Source: an uncultured Pelagibacteraceae bacterium (GTDB lineage: Bacteria; Pseudomonadota; Alphaproteobacteria; Pelagibacterales; Pelagibacteraceae). Taken from it: a DNA stretch of 64,000 nucleotides. The notes under the pieces are model-generated. The model was not told the DNA's origin. It did no database searches and saw only the letters and a program-made list of their open reading frames with translations. The DNA lies in assembly GCA_902579985.1 (NCBI GenBank), contig CACHIV010000004.1, forward strand, positions 1-64,000, written 5' to 3'. This document shows positions 28,846 to 37,583 of the stretch, piece after piece; position 1 is the first letter of the stretch, and every line of letters begins with the position of its first letter. Position numbers and translations under genes: made by a program.

Positions 28846-30179
28846 AAAATTTTTTCATTATCTAACCAACTTACATTAAAATCAGAGTCAATAAATTTTT
28901 TGTGACTCAGTAAGATTTTATGAAGAGGTATTGTTGTAGTAATACCTTCAATTACAAATTCATCTAAAGATCTATTCATTCTTTGAATAGCTTCAGTTCT
29001 ATTTCTTCCGTGGGTAATTACTTTACAAACCATGCTATCATAAAATGGAGTGACTTTATAACCTTGAAATATAGACCCATCTACTCTTGTTCTAAAACCT
29101 GAGGGTTGGTGACACATTCCAATAGTTCCTGGAGACGGTTGAAAATTTTTACTTGCATCCTCAGCATTTATTCTACACTCAATCGCATGTCCCCTTGGTA
29201 CAATATCAGACTGTTTTAAGGCTGTATTACCCGTATGGGCTATCCATATTTGTTCTTTAATGATGTCAATTCCTGTCACCATCTCTGTAACAGGATGTTC
29301 AACTTGAACTCGTGTATTCATTTCTAAGAAATAAAATTTTCCATCTTCATAAATAAATTCTACTGTGCCTGCACCTTCATAGTCAATTTTATTAACCATA
29401 CTTACTGTTTTTTCAAAAAGGTCTTTTCTAATTTCATCAGTTAAAACTGGACTTGGAGTTTCTTCGATTAATTTTTGATGACGTCTTTGTACAGAACAAT
29501 CTCTCTCATGTAAATGAACTGTTCCATTTTTACCAGATAAAACTTGAACTTCGATATGTCTTGGATTTTGAAAAAATTTTTCTATATAAACTTCATCGTT
29601 TCCAAAATATTTTTTTGCTTCAGATTTTGCTGTTGAAAAAAGCGTTTCAAATTCATCCTCTTTAAATACAATTTTCATTCCTTTTCCACCACCTCCACCT
29701 GAGGCTTTAATCAAAATTGGGAAACCTATTTTTTTACAAAGTTCTTTTGCTTTGTTTATATCATTAACTCCACCTTCAGAACCTTCAATAACTGGCAATC
29801 CATGTTCTTTCGCAATTTTTTTAGCCTGAATTTTGTCTCCCATCATCTTAATTAATTTTGATGAAGGTCCAATAAATTTGATATTACTTTCTTCCAAAAT
29901 TTTAGCAAAATTGAAATTTTCAGATAAAAATCCGTACCCTGGATGTACAGCTTCAGCTTTTGTTAATTCTATTGCTGACATTATTGCTGGTATATTTAAA
30001 TAGCTATTTGCGGGTTGGTGGGGTCCAATGCAAACACTTTCATCTGCAAGTCTTACATGCATACTATTTTTATCTACATCAGAATGAACTGCAACAGTAG
30101 CTATTCCCCATTCTTTACAAGCTCTTATAACCCGAACTGCGATTTCTCCACGATTAGCAATTAATATTTTTTTAAACAT
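28842..30179 (-). CDS. accC: Acetyl-CoA carboxylase, biotin carboxylase subunit
   Basis: ATP-dependent carboxylation of biotin on AccB, the first half of acetyl-CoA carboxylation. A canonical 445-residue protein: 'KILIANRGEIAVRVIRACKE' at the start, the ATP-grasp glycine loop 'KASGGGGGKGMKIV', 'HLHERDCSVQRRHQKLIEE' and 'FLEMNTRVQVEHPVTEM'. The start shares one base with the accB stop, so accB-accC are coupled. Confidence 0.97.
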   Translation of the reverse strand: MFKKILIANRGEIAVRVIRACKEWGIATVAVHSDVDKNSMHVRLADESVCIGPHQPANSYLNIPAIMSAIELTKAEAVHPGYGFLSENFNFAKILEESNIKFIGPSSKLIKMMGDKIQAKKIAKEHGLPVIEGSEGGVNDINKAKELCKKIGFPILIKASGGGGGKGMKIVFKEDEFETLFSTAKSEAKKYFGNDEVYIEKFFQNPRHIEVQVLSGKNGTVHLHERDCSVQRRHQKLIEETPSPVLTDEIRKDLFEKTVSMVNKIDYEGAGTVEFIYEDGKFYFLEMNTRVQVEHPVTEMVTGIDIIKEQIWIAHTGNTALKQSDIVPRGHAIECRINAEDASKNFQPSPGTIGMCHQPSGFRTRVDGSIFQGYKVTPFYDSMVCKVITHGRNRTEAIQRMNRSLDEFVIEGITTTIPLHKILLSHKKFIDSDFNVSWLDNEKIF

Positions 30180-30535
30180 TACTCTAAAACTACAAGCACT
30201 TGACCAAATTCAACTGGCTGACCATCTTCAACAGAAATTTTTTTTATAGTCCCATCTAAAGTAGACGGAACATGGTTCATTGTTTTCATAGCTTCTACTA
30301 TCATTATAGTATCACCTTTTTTAATTTTTTTTCCAACTTCTGCAAAATGTTTTCCTCCTGGCTCAGGAGCTAAATAGGCCGTTCCAATTATTGGACTTTT
30401 TATTGCTTTTGAATTATCAACTTCTTCCTCTATTGTTTCTTGGGTATTAATTTCTTCGTTATTATCTTTTAAAGATTTTTTTAAATCTTCTAAAGCATCG
30501 ATTAATTTTTTGATTATTTTTTTATCTATTTCCAT
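30179..30535 (-). CDS. accB: Biotin carboxyl carrier protein
   Basis: The 118-residue carrier subunit of acetyl-CoA carboxylase. The biotinylated Lys is in 'VEAMKTMNHV', flanked by 'VKSPIIGTAYLAPEPGG'-type sequence (here 'IKSPIIGTAYLAPEPG'). The N-terminal helix 'KKIIKKLIDALEDLKKSL' and an acidic linker precede the lipoyl-like domain. ATG 30535 matches family starts; the frame extends 8 codons further into aroQ, but that start is unlikely. It is unusually short, mostly in the linker. Confidence 0.94.
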   Translation of the reverse strand: MEIDKKIIKKLIDALEDLKKSLKDNNEEINTQETIEEEVDNSKAIKSPIIGTAYLAPEPGGKHFAEVGKKIKKGDTIMIVEAMKTMNHVPSTLDGTIKKISVEDGQPVEFGQVLVVLE

Positions 30536-30971
30536 TTTTAAGCAATTCTTGCATTGCAATTATGGCTAAAATATAACCATTATCTCCAAGGCCAAAAATT
30601 CCTCCAGACGCAATGTCACTAATAAGAGATTTCTGTCTGAATTCTTCTCTTTTATAGATATTAGATATATGAAGTTCAATAATTGGTTTCTTGTAAACAT
30701 CTAAAGCATCTCGAATAGCAACAGAAGTGTGAGTAAATCCTGCAGCATTAATAATTATGCCATCAAATTTTTTTTTTGCTTCTTGTATAGTTGTGACAAT
30801 TTCACCTTCTATATTTGATTGAAAAAATTCTAGATTTACATTTAATTCTTTAGCTTTATTTAAACTTTTTTCTTTTAATTCTTTAAAAGTTATTGACCCA
30901 TATTGTGATTGTTCTCTTTCACCTAATAGATTAAGATTAGGTCCATTAATAATTATAATATTATTAGTCAT
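30522..30971 (-). CDS. aroQ: 3-dehydroquinate dehydratase, type II
   Basis: A 149-residue dodecameric-type dehydratase of the shikimate pathway. It has 'IIINGPNLNLLGEREQSQYG' with the catalytic Arg and Tyr region, 'FQSNIEGEIV', 'INAAGFTHTSVAIRDAL', and 'IELHISNIYKREEFR' with the catalytic His. The aroQ-accB-accC order is common in proteobacteria. It is divergent from thiS across 16 bp. Confidence 0.96.
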   Translation of the reverse strand: MTNNIIIINGPNLNLLGEREQSQYGSITFKELKEKSLNKAKELNVNLEFFQSNIEGEIVTTIQEAKKKFDGIIINAAGFTHTSVAIRDALDVYKKPIIELHISNIYKREEFRQKSLISDIASGGIFGLGDNGYILAIIAMQELLKNGNR

Positions 30972-30987
30972 TCAGCACTTATACAGT

Positions 30988-31206
30988 ATGAAAAAAATAA
31001 AAAAAATAAAAATTAAGATAAATGGTAAATTTTCATTAATTAATCACAATTTAAGCCTGTTAATTTTTTTAAGAAAATTAAAAATTCCTCTTAAAAAAGT
31101 AGCAATTGAATTAAATCAAGAAATAATAGATAAAAATAAATTAAATAAGATCAAATTAAAAAACAATGATAAAATTGAAATTGTTCATTTTATTGGAGGT
31201 GGGTGA
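30988..31206 (+). CDS. thiS: Thiamine sulfur carrier protein ThiS
   Basis: A 72-residue ubiquitin-fold protein ending in Gly-Gly ('IVHFIGGG'). This C-terminus is adenylated and converted to a thiocarboxylate to supply sulfur to the thiazole ring. 'VAIELNQEIID' is the usual central motif. The stop overlaps the thiG GTG start (GTGA), so thiS-thiG are coupled. Confidence 0.9.
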   Translation: MKKIKKIKIKINGKFSLINHNLSLLIFLRKLKIPLKKVAIELNQEIIDKNKLNKIKLKNNDKIEIVHFIGGG

Positions 31207-31982
31207 AATTGAAAATAGATAAATTAATAGTAGCTAAAAAAAAATTTAATTCTAGATTAATTGTTGGAACTGGAAAATATAAGAATATGAACGAATGTGC
31301 TAAAGCTATTAAAATTTCTGGAGCAGATATTGTTACAGTTGCAGTAAGAAGAGTTAATATCTCTAATAAAAAAAAACCTTTGTTAATGGATTATATTGAT
31401 CCAAAAAAAATTACTTATCTTCCAAATACAGCAGGATGTTTTAATTCAGAAGATGCACTTAGAACATTAAGATTAGCTAGAGAAATTGGTGGATGGAAAT
31501 TAGTAAAATTAGAAGTTTTAGGGGAAAAAAAGAATTTATTTCCAGACATGATTGAAACTTTAAAGTCTACGGAAGTATTAACTAAAGAAGGTTTTAAAGT
31601 AATGGTCTATTGTAATGATGATCCGTTAATGGCTAAAAGATTGGAAAATGTAGGAGCTTGTGCAATTATGCCATTGGCGGCTCCTATTGGTTCCGGTTTA
31701 GGAATTCAAAATAAAATAAATATAAAGATTATGAGAAACCAAACTAAATTACCTCTAATAATTGATGCCGGATTAGGTCAAGCTTCTGATGCAACAATCG
31801 CAATGGAATTAGGATGTGATGGTGTTTTAGTCAATACAGCTATAGCAAAAGCAAAAAAACCTTTCGAAATGGCAAAGGCATTTAAAAATGCAGTATTAGC
31901 AGGCAGACAGTCTTTTTTAGCTGGGCGAATAGACAAAACTATTTATGGGAGAGCTTCCTCACCATCAAAAGGAATTATTTAA
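31203..31982 (+). CDS. thiG: Thiazole synthase
   Basis: ThiG makes thiazole phosphate from deoxyxylulose phosphate, dehydroglycine and ThiS thiocarboxylate. It has 'SRLIVGTGKYKN', 'VTVAVRR', 'LPNTAGCFNSEDA', the Schiff-base Lys in 'WKLVKLEVLGE', 'PLAAPIGSGLGI', 'IIDAGLGQASDATIAMELG', and 'DGVLVNTAIA'. It uses a GTG start overlapping the thiS stop. Length 259. No thiC, thiE or thiO is in the window. The stop overlaps the convergent RNase E/G gene by 4 bp. Confidence 0.96.
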   Translation: MKLKIDKLIVAKKKFNSRLIVGTGKYKNMNECAKAIKISGADIVTVAVRRVNISNKKKPLLMDYIDPKKITYLPNTAGCFNSEDALRTLRLAREIGGWKLVKLEVLGEKKNLFPDMIETLKSTEVLTKEGFKVMVYCNDDPLMAKRLENVGACAIMPLAAPIGSGLGIQNKINIKIMRNQTKLPLIIDAGLGQASDATIAMELGCDGVLVNTAIAKAKKPFEMAKAFKNAVLAGRQSFLAGRIDKTIYGRASSPSKGII

Positions 31983-33799
31983 GCTGCAGGTTTTTTAAAA
32001 AATTTTTTCTTTTTATAAGATTTTTTCTTATAAGATTTTTTAATAGTTGATTTTACAAAAGATTTATTTTCTTTCTTTTGCTCGTCAAGATTTTTTAATT
32101 TTTCAAAATGTTCTACTATTTCAATTGTTTTTTTAGTTTTAGTTTGAAGATCAATTATATATTCAGGGATAATAAGAGAATTATCAGCAATAATATCTAT
32201 TTTAATTAAATTTTTTTTTTCAAAATATTTTAAATCTTCAATGAAATTTTCTTTCATAAAATCTGATATTTTCTTACAGATTTTTAATTTTACAAACTTA
32301 GCTTTTGTTGAAACAGCTTTAAATTCTATAAATTTTAAAATCTTTAAAGCAAAAGATTCATCTGTAAGAGCAACTTTCCATTTAACAGCACTTTCACGCA
32401 GTCTCTGTCTAGACATTTCTAATAATCCAAAATTACTTATTCTACCTATTTGAATTCTTGCTCGATCAGTTCTACATTTTTCTTTAATTTTTCTTTCAAC
32501 TAATCTTCTATTTCCAAAACTAATCATATCAATAAAATCAATAATTATTAGACCTGATAAGTCTCTTATCTTAATCTGTCTTGATATTTCTTCTGCAGCT
32601 TCAAGATTAGTATCTAGGGCAGTGCTTTCGACATTTTTTTGTTTAATTGAACTTCCTGAATTTACATCAATTGAAACAAGTGCTTCAGTTTGATTAATTA
32701 CTAAATATCCTCCAGATTTTAATTTAATTTCTGAGTCATAAATTTGATTCAATTTTTCTTCTATATTTTCTTTAAAAAATAATGGTATTTTATCTCTATA
32801 TTTTTTTATTTTTTTAACATGAGACGGCATCATTAATTTCATAAAACTCTGAGCTTTTTTATAACCTTCGTTACCTTCAATCACTACTTTTATTGTATCT
32901 TCATCATAAATATCTCTTAAAGTTCTTTTTATAATATCACTCTCTTGATGAATTAATGATGGAGCTATAGAATTTAAAGCAGTTTCTTTAATTCCATTCC
33001 AAATTTTTATTAATGTTTGAAGGTCATGATCTATTTCGTTTTTTGTTTTATTTGATCCAGCTGTCCTTACAATTAATCCCATTTCTCTTGGAATATTTAT
33101 TTCATTTAAGATAGATCTAATTTTTTTTCTCTCTCCTGGGTTAAATATTTTTCGAGATATTCCTCCTCCTTTTGGAGTATTAGGCATTAAAACGATATAT
33201 TTTCCTGCAATAGAAATAAAAGTACTTAATGCGGCCCCTTTTTGTCCTCTTTCATCTTTTAATACTTGAACTAATATTACTTGGTTTGGTTTTATTACTT
33301 CCTGTATCTTATATCTTTTTGATCTAAACTTTGTTTCTTTTTTTTTTATATCAAGAGCTTGAATATCTTGACCACTAAATTCACTTGGAACTTGTTGATC
33401 TTGAATTATTGTTTCAACAGGCTGAACTTCAACAGGGTCATTAACATTTAAGTTACCCTCATTGATATTTTTTTGTTCTTCTTTTTCGCTTTCTTTTAAA
33501 AGATCTTCTCTTGCTTTTTCTTCTTCTTCTTTAATTTTATCTAAATCACTTTGAGGAATTTGATAATAATCTGACTGAATATCATTAAAAGATAAAAACC
33601 CATGTCTTTCTCTTCCAAAGTCAATAAATGCAGCTTGAAGAGAAGGCTCAACGCGACTTACCTTTCCTAAGTAAATGTTATTTTTAATGAGGCTATTTTT
33701 TAAACCTTCATATTCGTAATCTTCAATATTTTCGCCTGATTTAAGAACGACTCTAGTTTCATTAGGATGCGAAGCATCAATATATAAATTTTTTTCCAT
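31979..33799 (-). CDS. rne: Ribonuclease E/G
   Basis: An endoribonuclease of the RNase E/G family, 606 residues. An S1 domain near the N-terminus ('NIYLGKVSRVEPSLQAAFIDFGRERHGFL', read in parts) is interrupted by an acidic insertion around residues 85-150. The catalytic DNase I-like part has 'ALVSIDVNSGS' and 'IIIDFIDM', which supply the magnesium aspartates, and 'GRISNFGLLEMSRQRLR'. After that motif the CPxCxG Zn-link, normally present, is missing. The C-terminus is short and lysine-rich ('KKSYKKKKFFKKPAA') instead of a long degradosome scaffold. Confidence 0.92.
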   Translation of the reverse strand: MEKNLYIDASHPNETRVVLKSGENIEDYEYEGLKNSLIKNNIYLGKVSRVEPSLQAAFIDFGRERHGFLSFNDIQSDYYQIPQSDLDKIKEEEEKAREDLLKESEKEEQKNINEGNLNVNDPVEVQPVETIIQDQQVPSEFSGQDIQALDIKKKETKFRSKRYKIQEVIKPNQVILVQVLKDERGQKGAALSTFISIAGKYIVLMPNTPKGGGISRKIFNPGERKKIRSILNEINIPREMGLIVRTAGSNKTKNEIDHDLQTLIKIWNGIKETALNSIAPSLIHQESDIIKRTLRDIYDEDTIKVVIEGNEGYKKAQSFMKLMMPSHVKKIKKYRDKIPLFFKENIEEKLNQIYDSEIKLKSGGYLVINQTEALVSIDVNSGSSIKQKNVESTALDTNLEAAEEISRQIKIRDLSGLIIIDFIDMISFGNRRLVERKIKEKCRTDRARIQIGRISNFGLLEMSRQRLRESAVKWKVALTDESFALKILKFIEFKAVSTKAKFVKLKICKKISDFMKENFIEDLKYFEKKNLIKIDIIADNSLIIPEYIIDLQTKTKKTIEIVEHFEKLKNLDEQKKENKSFVKSTIKKSYKKKSYKKKKFFKKPAA

Positions 33800-33899
33800 A
33801 TTTTTTTGATTTGTTGTTTCATTTTATTTAAATAAATTTAAATTTTTTTTGAATTTTGTTGCCTTAACTTTAACAGATTCACATGTATATTGCACTAAA

Positions 33900-36233
33900 A
33901 TGCATAGAATTATAAAAAAAATATTTATATTAACTTTTACCTTTATTTTATTAAGTGTATTTTCTGTATTAGCTGTTTTATGGGCTTTTTCTAATAATCT
34001 ACCAGATTATAAATTTCTTAAGAATTATAAACCACCAGTTTCAAGCAAAGTTTATTCTGGAGAGGGTGAACTGGTGAATGATTTTTCAACTGAAAAAAGA
34101 ATTTTTGTTCCTTATAATGCAATATCAGACAAAGTAATAAAATCCTTTTTGTCAGCAGAGGATAAGAATTTTTATTCACATCCTGGAGTTGATGCAAAGG
34201 GAGTTTTGAGAGCAACAATAAACAACATTTCTAATATTATTTCATCAAAAAGGTTAGAAGGAGCATCCACAATAACACAACAAGTAGCAAAAAATTTTTT
34301 ATTAACTAATGAAGTTAGTTTAAATAGAAAAATAAAAGAAGCAATTTTAGCATTTAGAATAGAAAGAGCTCTTTCGAAAGAAAGAATATTAGAATTATAT
34401 CTTAATCAAATCTATCTTGGAGGAGGAGCTTATGGTGTAGCTTCAGCAAGTTTAGAATATTTTGATAAACCAATCAGTGAGTTAAATTATTATGAAGCAG
34501 CACTATTAGCTGCTTTACCTAAGGCTCCCAGCAGATATAATCCATATAAAAATATTAAGTTAGCAAAATTTAGGAGAGATTTAGTTTTAAAAAATTTATT
34601 TGAGAATAACTATATAACAGAAAAAGAGTATAAAAAATTTGTTAAAAAAAAGATTATATTAAAAAAAAGAAAAAAAACTTTTAGAGAAGATACTAGTTAT
34701 TATGTAGAGGATATTAGAAAAAATGTTATTGATCGATTAGGTTATGATAAAGTTTATAAAGAAGGATTAAATATTAGCACTCCGATAGATCTTAATTTAC
34801 AAAAAATTGCCATTAAAGCTTTAAGAGATGGATTAATAAGTTATGATAAAAGAAAAGGTTGGCAAGGGGCACTGTTAAGAAATCAAAACCCAGATAGCTG
34901 GAAAAATAAAATAGACGATTTTAGATTAGAAAAATCAATTAATTGGCAATTAGCAATAATAAATAAAGTTGATAAATTTTTTGTAGAAATTGAAACTGAA
35001 GATGAACAAATTGGAACAATTAGGTATGAAAATATTTCTTGGATTAAAAAAGAATTCGATGAGATTCTAAAAGTCGGTGATGTTGTTTATGTAGAAAAAA
35101 TAAAAAACAATATATTTAGTTTGAAACAACTACCTTCTGTTAATGGAGGCATAGTGGTAATGGATCCTTTTACAGGAAGAGTGATGGCTTTAAGTGGTGG
35201 TTTTAGTTTTAAAAAAAGTGAATTTAACAGAGCAACACAAGCTTTAAGGCAACCAGGTTCAGCATTTAAACCTTTTATTTATGCTTTAGCACTTGAAAAT
35301 GGTTATACACCATCAACTTTGATTTTAGATGCACCATTAGTTTTAGAACAAGGAACAGATTTAAAAATGTGGAAACCAGAAAATTATGGAAAAAAGTTTT
35401 ACGGACCATCAACCTTAAGAATGGGATTAGAGAAATCTCGAAATTTAATGACTGTTAGAATAGCACAAGATCTTGGTTTAAAAAAAATTGTAAATTTCTC
35501 AAAACAATTGGGTATTTATGAAAATCCAAGCGAACTTTTATCTATTTCTTTAGGTTCTGCTGAAACAACTCTTTTAAAACTTACATCAGCCTATTCATCA
35601 TTTGTTAATGGTGGGAAATTAGTAAAACCAATTATGATTGATAGAATTCAAGATAGTGAAGGAAATACAATACTTAACAATGAAAAAAGAAAATGTGTTA
35701 ATTGTAGTGAAATATCTTTTTTAAATGATAATTATCCAGAAATAGAAGATTCTTTTCTTCAAATTTTCTCTCCTCAAACTGCTTACCAAATGACATCGAT
35801 ATTAGAAGGTACAATTCAAAATGGAACTGGAAAAAAATTAAAAAAACTTAATTTAGACTTGGGTGGAAAAACAGGAACTACTAATGGTAATACCGATACA
35901 TGGTTTATTGGTTTTACGTCAAAACTTGCTATAGGAGTGTATGTTGGTTCAGATAATCCAAAATCACTAGGAAAGTACGAAACCGGAGCAAAAACAGCAT
36001 TGCCAATATTTGGTAATTTTGTAAAAAATGCAATTAAAAAAAAAGATGCGAGACCATTTAAAGTTGCTGATAATATTTTAATGAAAGTGATTGATCCTTT
36101 AACTGGAAAGAAAGTAGAAAGTGAGAGCAAATCAACTATTATTGAAGTTTACAAAAATATAGAAATAAATAGTTTATTAAATAAGGATATTAATAATAGA
36201 ATGAAAAACAAAAATATATTAAAATTCTACTAA
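33900..36233 (+). CDS. mrcA: Penicillin-binding protein 1A
   Basis: A bifunctional peptidoglycan glycosyltransferase/transpeptidase of 777 residues. The ATG at 33900 places a membrane anchor at about residues 5-28. GT51 motifs are 'SAEDKNFYSHPGVD' (catalytic Glu), 'EGASTITQQVAKNFLL' and 'ILELYLNQIYLGGGAYGV'. The transpeptidase has SxxK 'QPGSAFKPF', SxN 'EKSRNLMTV' and 'GKTGTTNGNTDTWF'. An upstream in-frame TTG gives 17 extra non-conserved residues and is rejected. The stop overlaps the prfB start as TAATG. Confidence 0.95.
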   Translation: MHRIIKKIFILTFTFILLSVFSVLAVLWAFSNNLPDYKFLKNYKPPVSSKVYSGEGELVNDFSTEKRIFVPYNAISDKVIKSFLSAEDKNFYSHPGVDAKGVLRATINNISNIISSKRLEGASTITQQVAKNFLLTNEVSLNRKIKEAILAFRIERALSKERILELYLNQIYLGGGAYGVASASLEYFDKPISELNYYEAALLAALPKAPSRYNPYKNIKLAKFRRDLVLKNLFENNYITEKEYKKFVKKKIILKKRKKTFREDTSYYVEDIRKNVIDRLGYDKVYKEGLNISTPIDLNLQKIAIKALRDGLISYDKRKGWQGALLRNQNPDSWKNKIDDFRLEKSINWQLAIINKVDKFFVEIETEDEQIGTIRYENISWIKKEFDEILKVGDVVYVEKIKNNIFSLKQLPSVNGGIVVMDPFTGRVMALSGGFSFKKSEFNRATQALRQPGSAFKPFIYALALENGYTPSTLILDAPLVLEQGTDLKMWKPENYGKKFYGPSTLRMGLEKSRNLMTVRIAQDLGLKKIVNFSKQLGIYENPSELLSISLGSAETTLLKLTSAYSSFVNGGKLVKPIMIDRIQDSEGNTILNNEKRKCVNCSEISFLNDNYPEIEDSFLQIFSPQTAYQMTSILEGTIQNGTGKKLKKLNLDLGGKTGTTNGNTDTWFIGFTSKLAIGVYVGSDNPKSLGKYETGAKTALPIFGNFVKNAIKKKDARPFKVADNILMKVIDPLTGKKVESESKSTIIEVYKNIEINSLLNKDINNRMKNKNILKFY

Positions 36234-37328
36234 TGGATAATGAATATATAAATTATAAAACTGAAATTGAAAAAATTAATCAAAGAATTAAGGAGTATCT
36301 TTGAAAAAAATAGCATTTATTTAAGATTAGAAAATAATAATAAAAAAATGCTAGAAAGTAATTTTTGGCAAAATAAATCTTTTTCTCAAAAGATAATTAA
36401 AGAAAAAAAGTTTTACGAAGATTTAATAAATTCATATTATTATTCAGTAAAAACTTTGAATGAACTACAAGAATTAAATGAATTAGCTTTAGAGGAAAAA
36501 AATCAATCAATAATTAATGAAGTCCTAGAAAGTATAAAAAATTTAAAAAAATTAACAAAAAAAAATGAAACTAAATGTTTTTTATCAAAAGAAACTGACA
36601 GCTTAGACGGATATATAGAAATACACGCTGGTGCTGGGGGAACTGAAAGTCAAGATTGGGCGGAAATGTTAAGAAGAATGTATTTAAAATGGTCAGATAT
36701 AAAAGGATTTAAATCACATTTAATAAGTGAACATAAAGGAGATGAAGCGGGCATAAAATCATCAACAATTAAGATTGAAGGAGATTATGTTTTTGGGTGG
36801 TTAAAATCAGAATCTGGAATTCATAGATTAGTCAGAATCTCTCCGTTTGATTCTGGAGCTAGACGTCACACAAGTTTTGCTAGTGTATGGATTTATCCAG
36901 TAGTTGATGAAAATATCGACATTGAAATTAAAGAAAAAGATTTAAGAGTCGACACTTACAGATCAAGTGGTGCAGGAGGACAACATGTAAATACCACAGA
37001 TAGTGCTGTTAGAATTACGCATATTCCATCTAAAATTGTTGTTCAATGTCAAAACGAAAGATCACAACATAAAAATAAAGAAACTTGTATGAATATGCTG
37101 CGAGCAAGACTTTATGACTTTGAGATGAAAAAAAGAAATCAAGAAAATAAAAATCTTGAATCTTCCAAATCTGATATTGGCTGGGGTCATCAAATAAGAT
37201 CTTATGTTCTTCATCCATACAGATTGGTTAAAGATAACAGAACAAATTTTGAAAGCTCTGACCCAGATAAAATATTAGATGGTGAAATAGATGAATTTTT
37301 AGAAAATTCTCTTTATAATTCTATATAA
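36233..37328 (+). CDS. prfB: Peptide chain release factor 2, programmed frameshift
   Basis: RF2 terminates translation at UGA and UAA. The gene begins with ATG at 36233, overlapping the mrcA stop. It encodes 23 residues up to an in-frame TGA at 36302-36304, and continues in the +1 frame from GAA at 36303 to 37328, giving about 364 residues, the normal RF2 length. The RF2 specificity tripeptide 'SPF' (in 'RISPFDSGARRH') and the catalytic 'GGQ' (in 'SSGAGGQHVNTTDSA') are present. A single-frame reading from TTG 36267 would give the wrong N-terminus. The order mrcA-prfB is common in proteobacteria. Confidence 0.95.
36291..36305 (+). promoter_or_regulatory. prfB +1 frameshift signal
   Basis: The sequence AGGAG-TAT-CTT-TGA matches the classical RF2 autoregulation site: a Shine-Dalgarno-like AGGAG (36291-36295), then TAT, the slippery CTT (36299-36301) and the TGA stop (36302-36304). 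When RF2 is scarce, the ribosome slips from CUU to UUU and reads on in the +1 frame. The spacing between AGGAG and CTT equals that in E. coli prfB. Confidence 0.95.
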
Positions 37329-37583
37329 TTAATATTGAATTTCTAAAATAAAAAAAATATTTATTAATTTAATTTTAAAAGACCACTACATATAGTGTTT
37401 AGTTCAATTCTAAGTAGAAAATAATAATTATTAAAAATAGACTTAAATTAAAAATATTAGTTAAATTGAATAATGGCTATTAGGAAAAAAAAAGTTGTTC
37501 AAGCCAAGACCAAAAAAAGAAAACTAAAGTTGGTCAAATCATCTAAAAATAAAAAAAAAAGTAAAAAAAAAGGAGTAGTAAAA
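37329..37583 (+). other. Leader region with Lys-rich upstream frame
   Basis: These 255 bp precede the aldehyde dehydrogenase ATG I prefer. From an ATG at 37473 an in-frame, stop-free stretch of 37 codons encodes a very basic peptide (MAIRKKKVV... to KKKG-VVK) that would form an N-terminal extension. No Shine-Dalgarno precedes that ATG, whereas AGGAG at 37571-37575 lies 8 bp before ATG 37584. A weak 5 bp hairpin (CACTA-CATA-TAGTG) is near 37383. Confidence 0.4.

Noticed and set aside
33849-33899. Longer N-terminus of penicillin-binding protein 1A from TTG 33849
   Set aside because: The 17 added residues precede the cytoplasmic start and membrane anchor, are not family-like, and ATG 33900 gives a standard N-terminus.
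36267-36302. prfB starting at TTG 36267
   Set aside because: The frame before 36303 encodes a sequence unlike RF2, while the upstream ATG frame plus the AGGAG-TAT-CTT-TGA shift site reproduces the family N-terminus.
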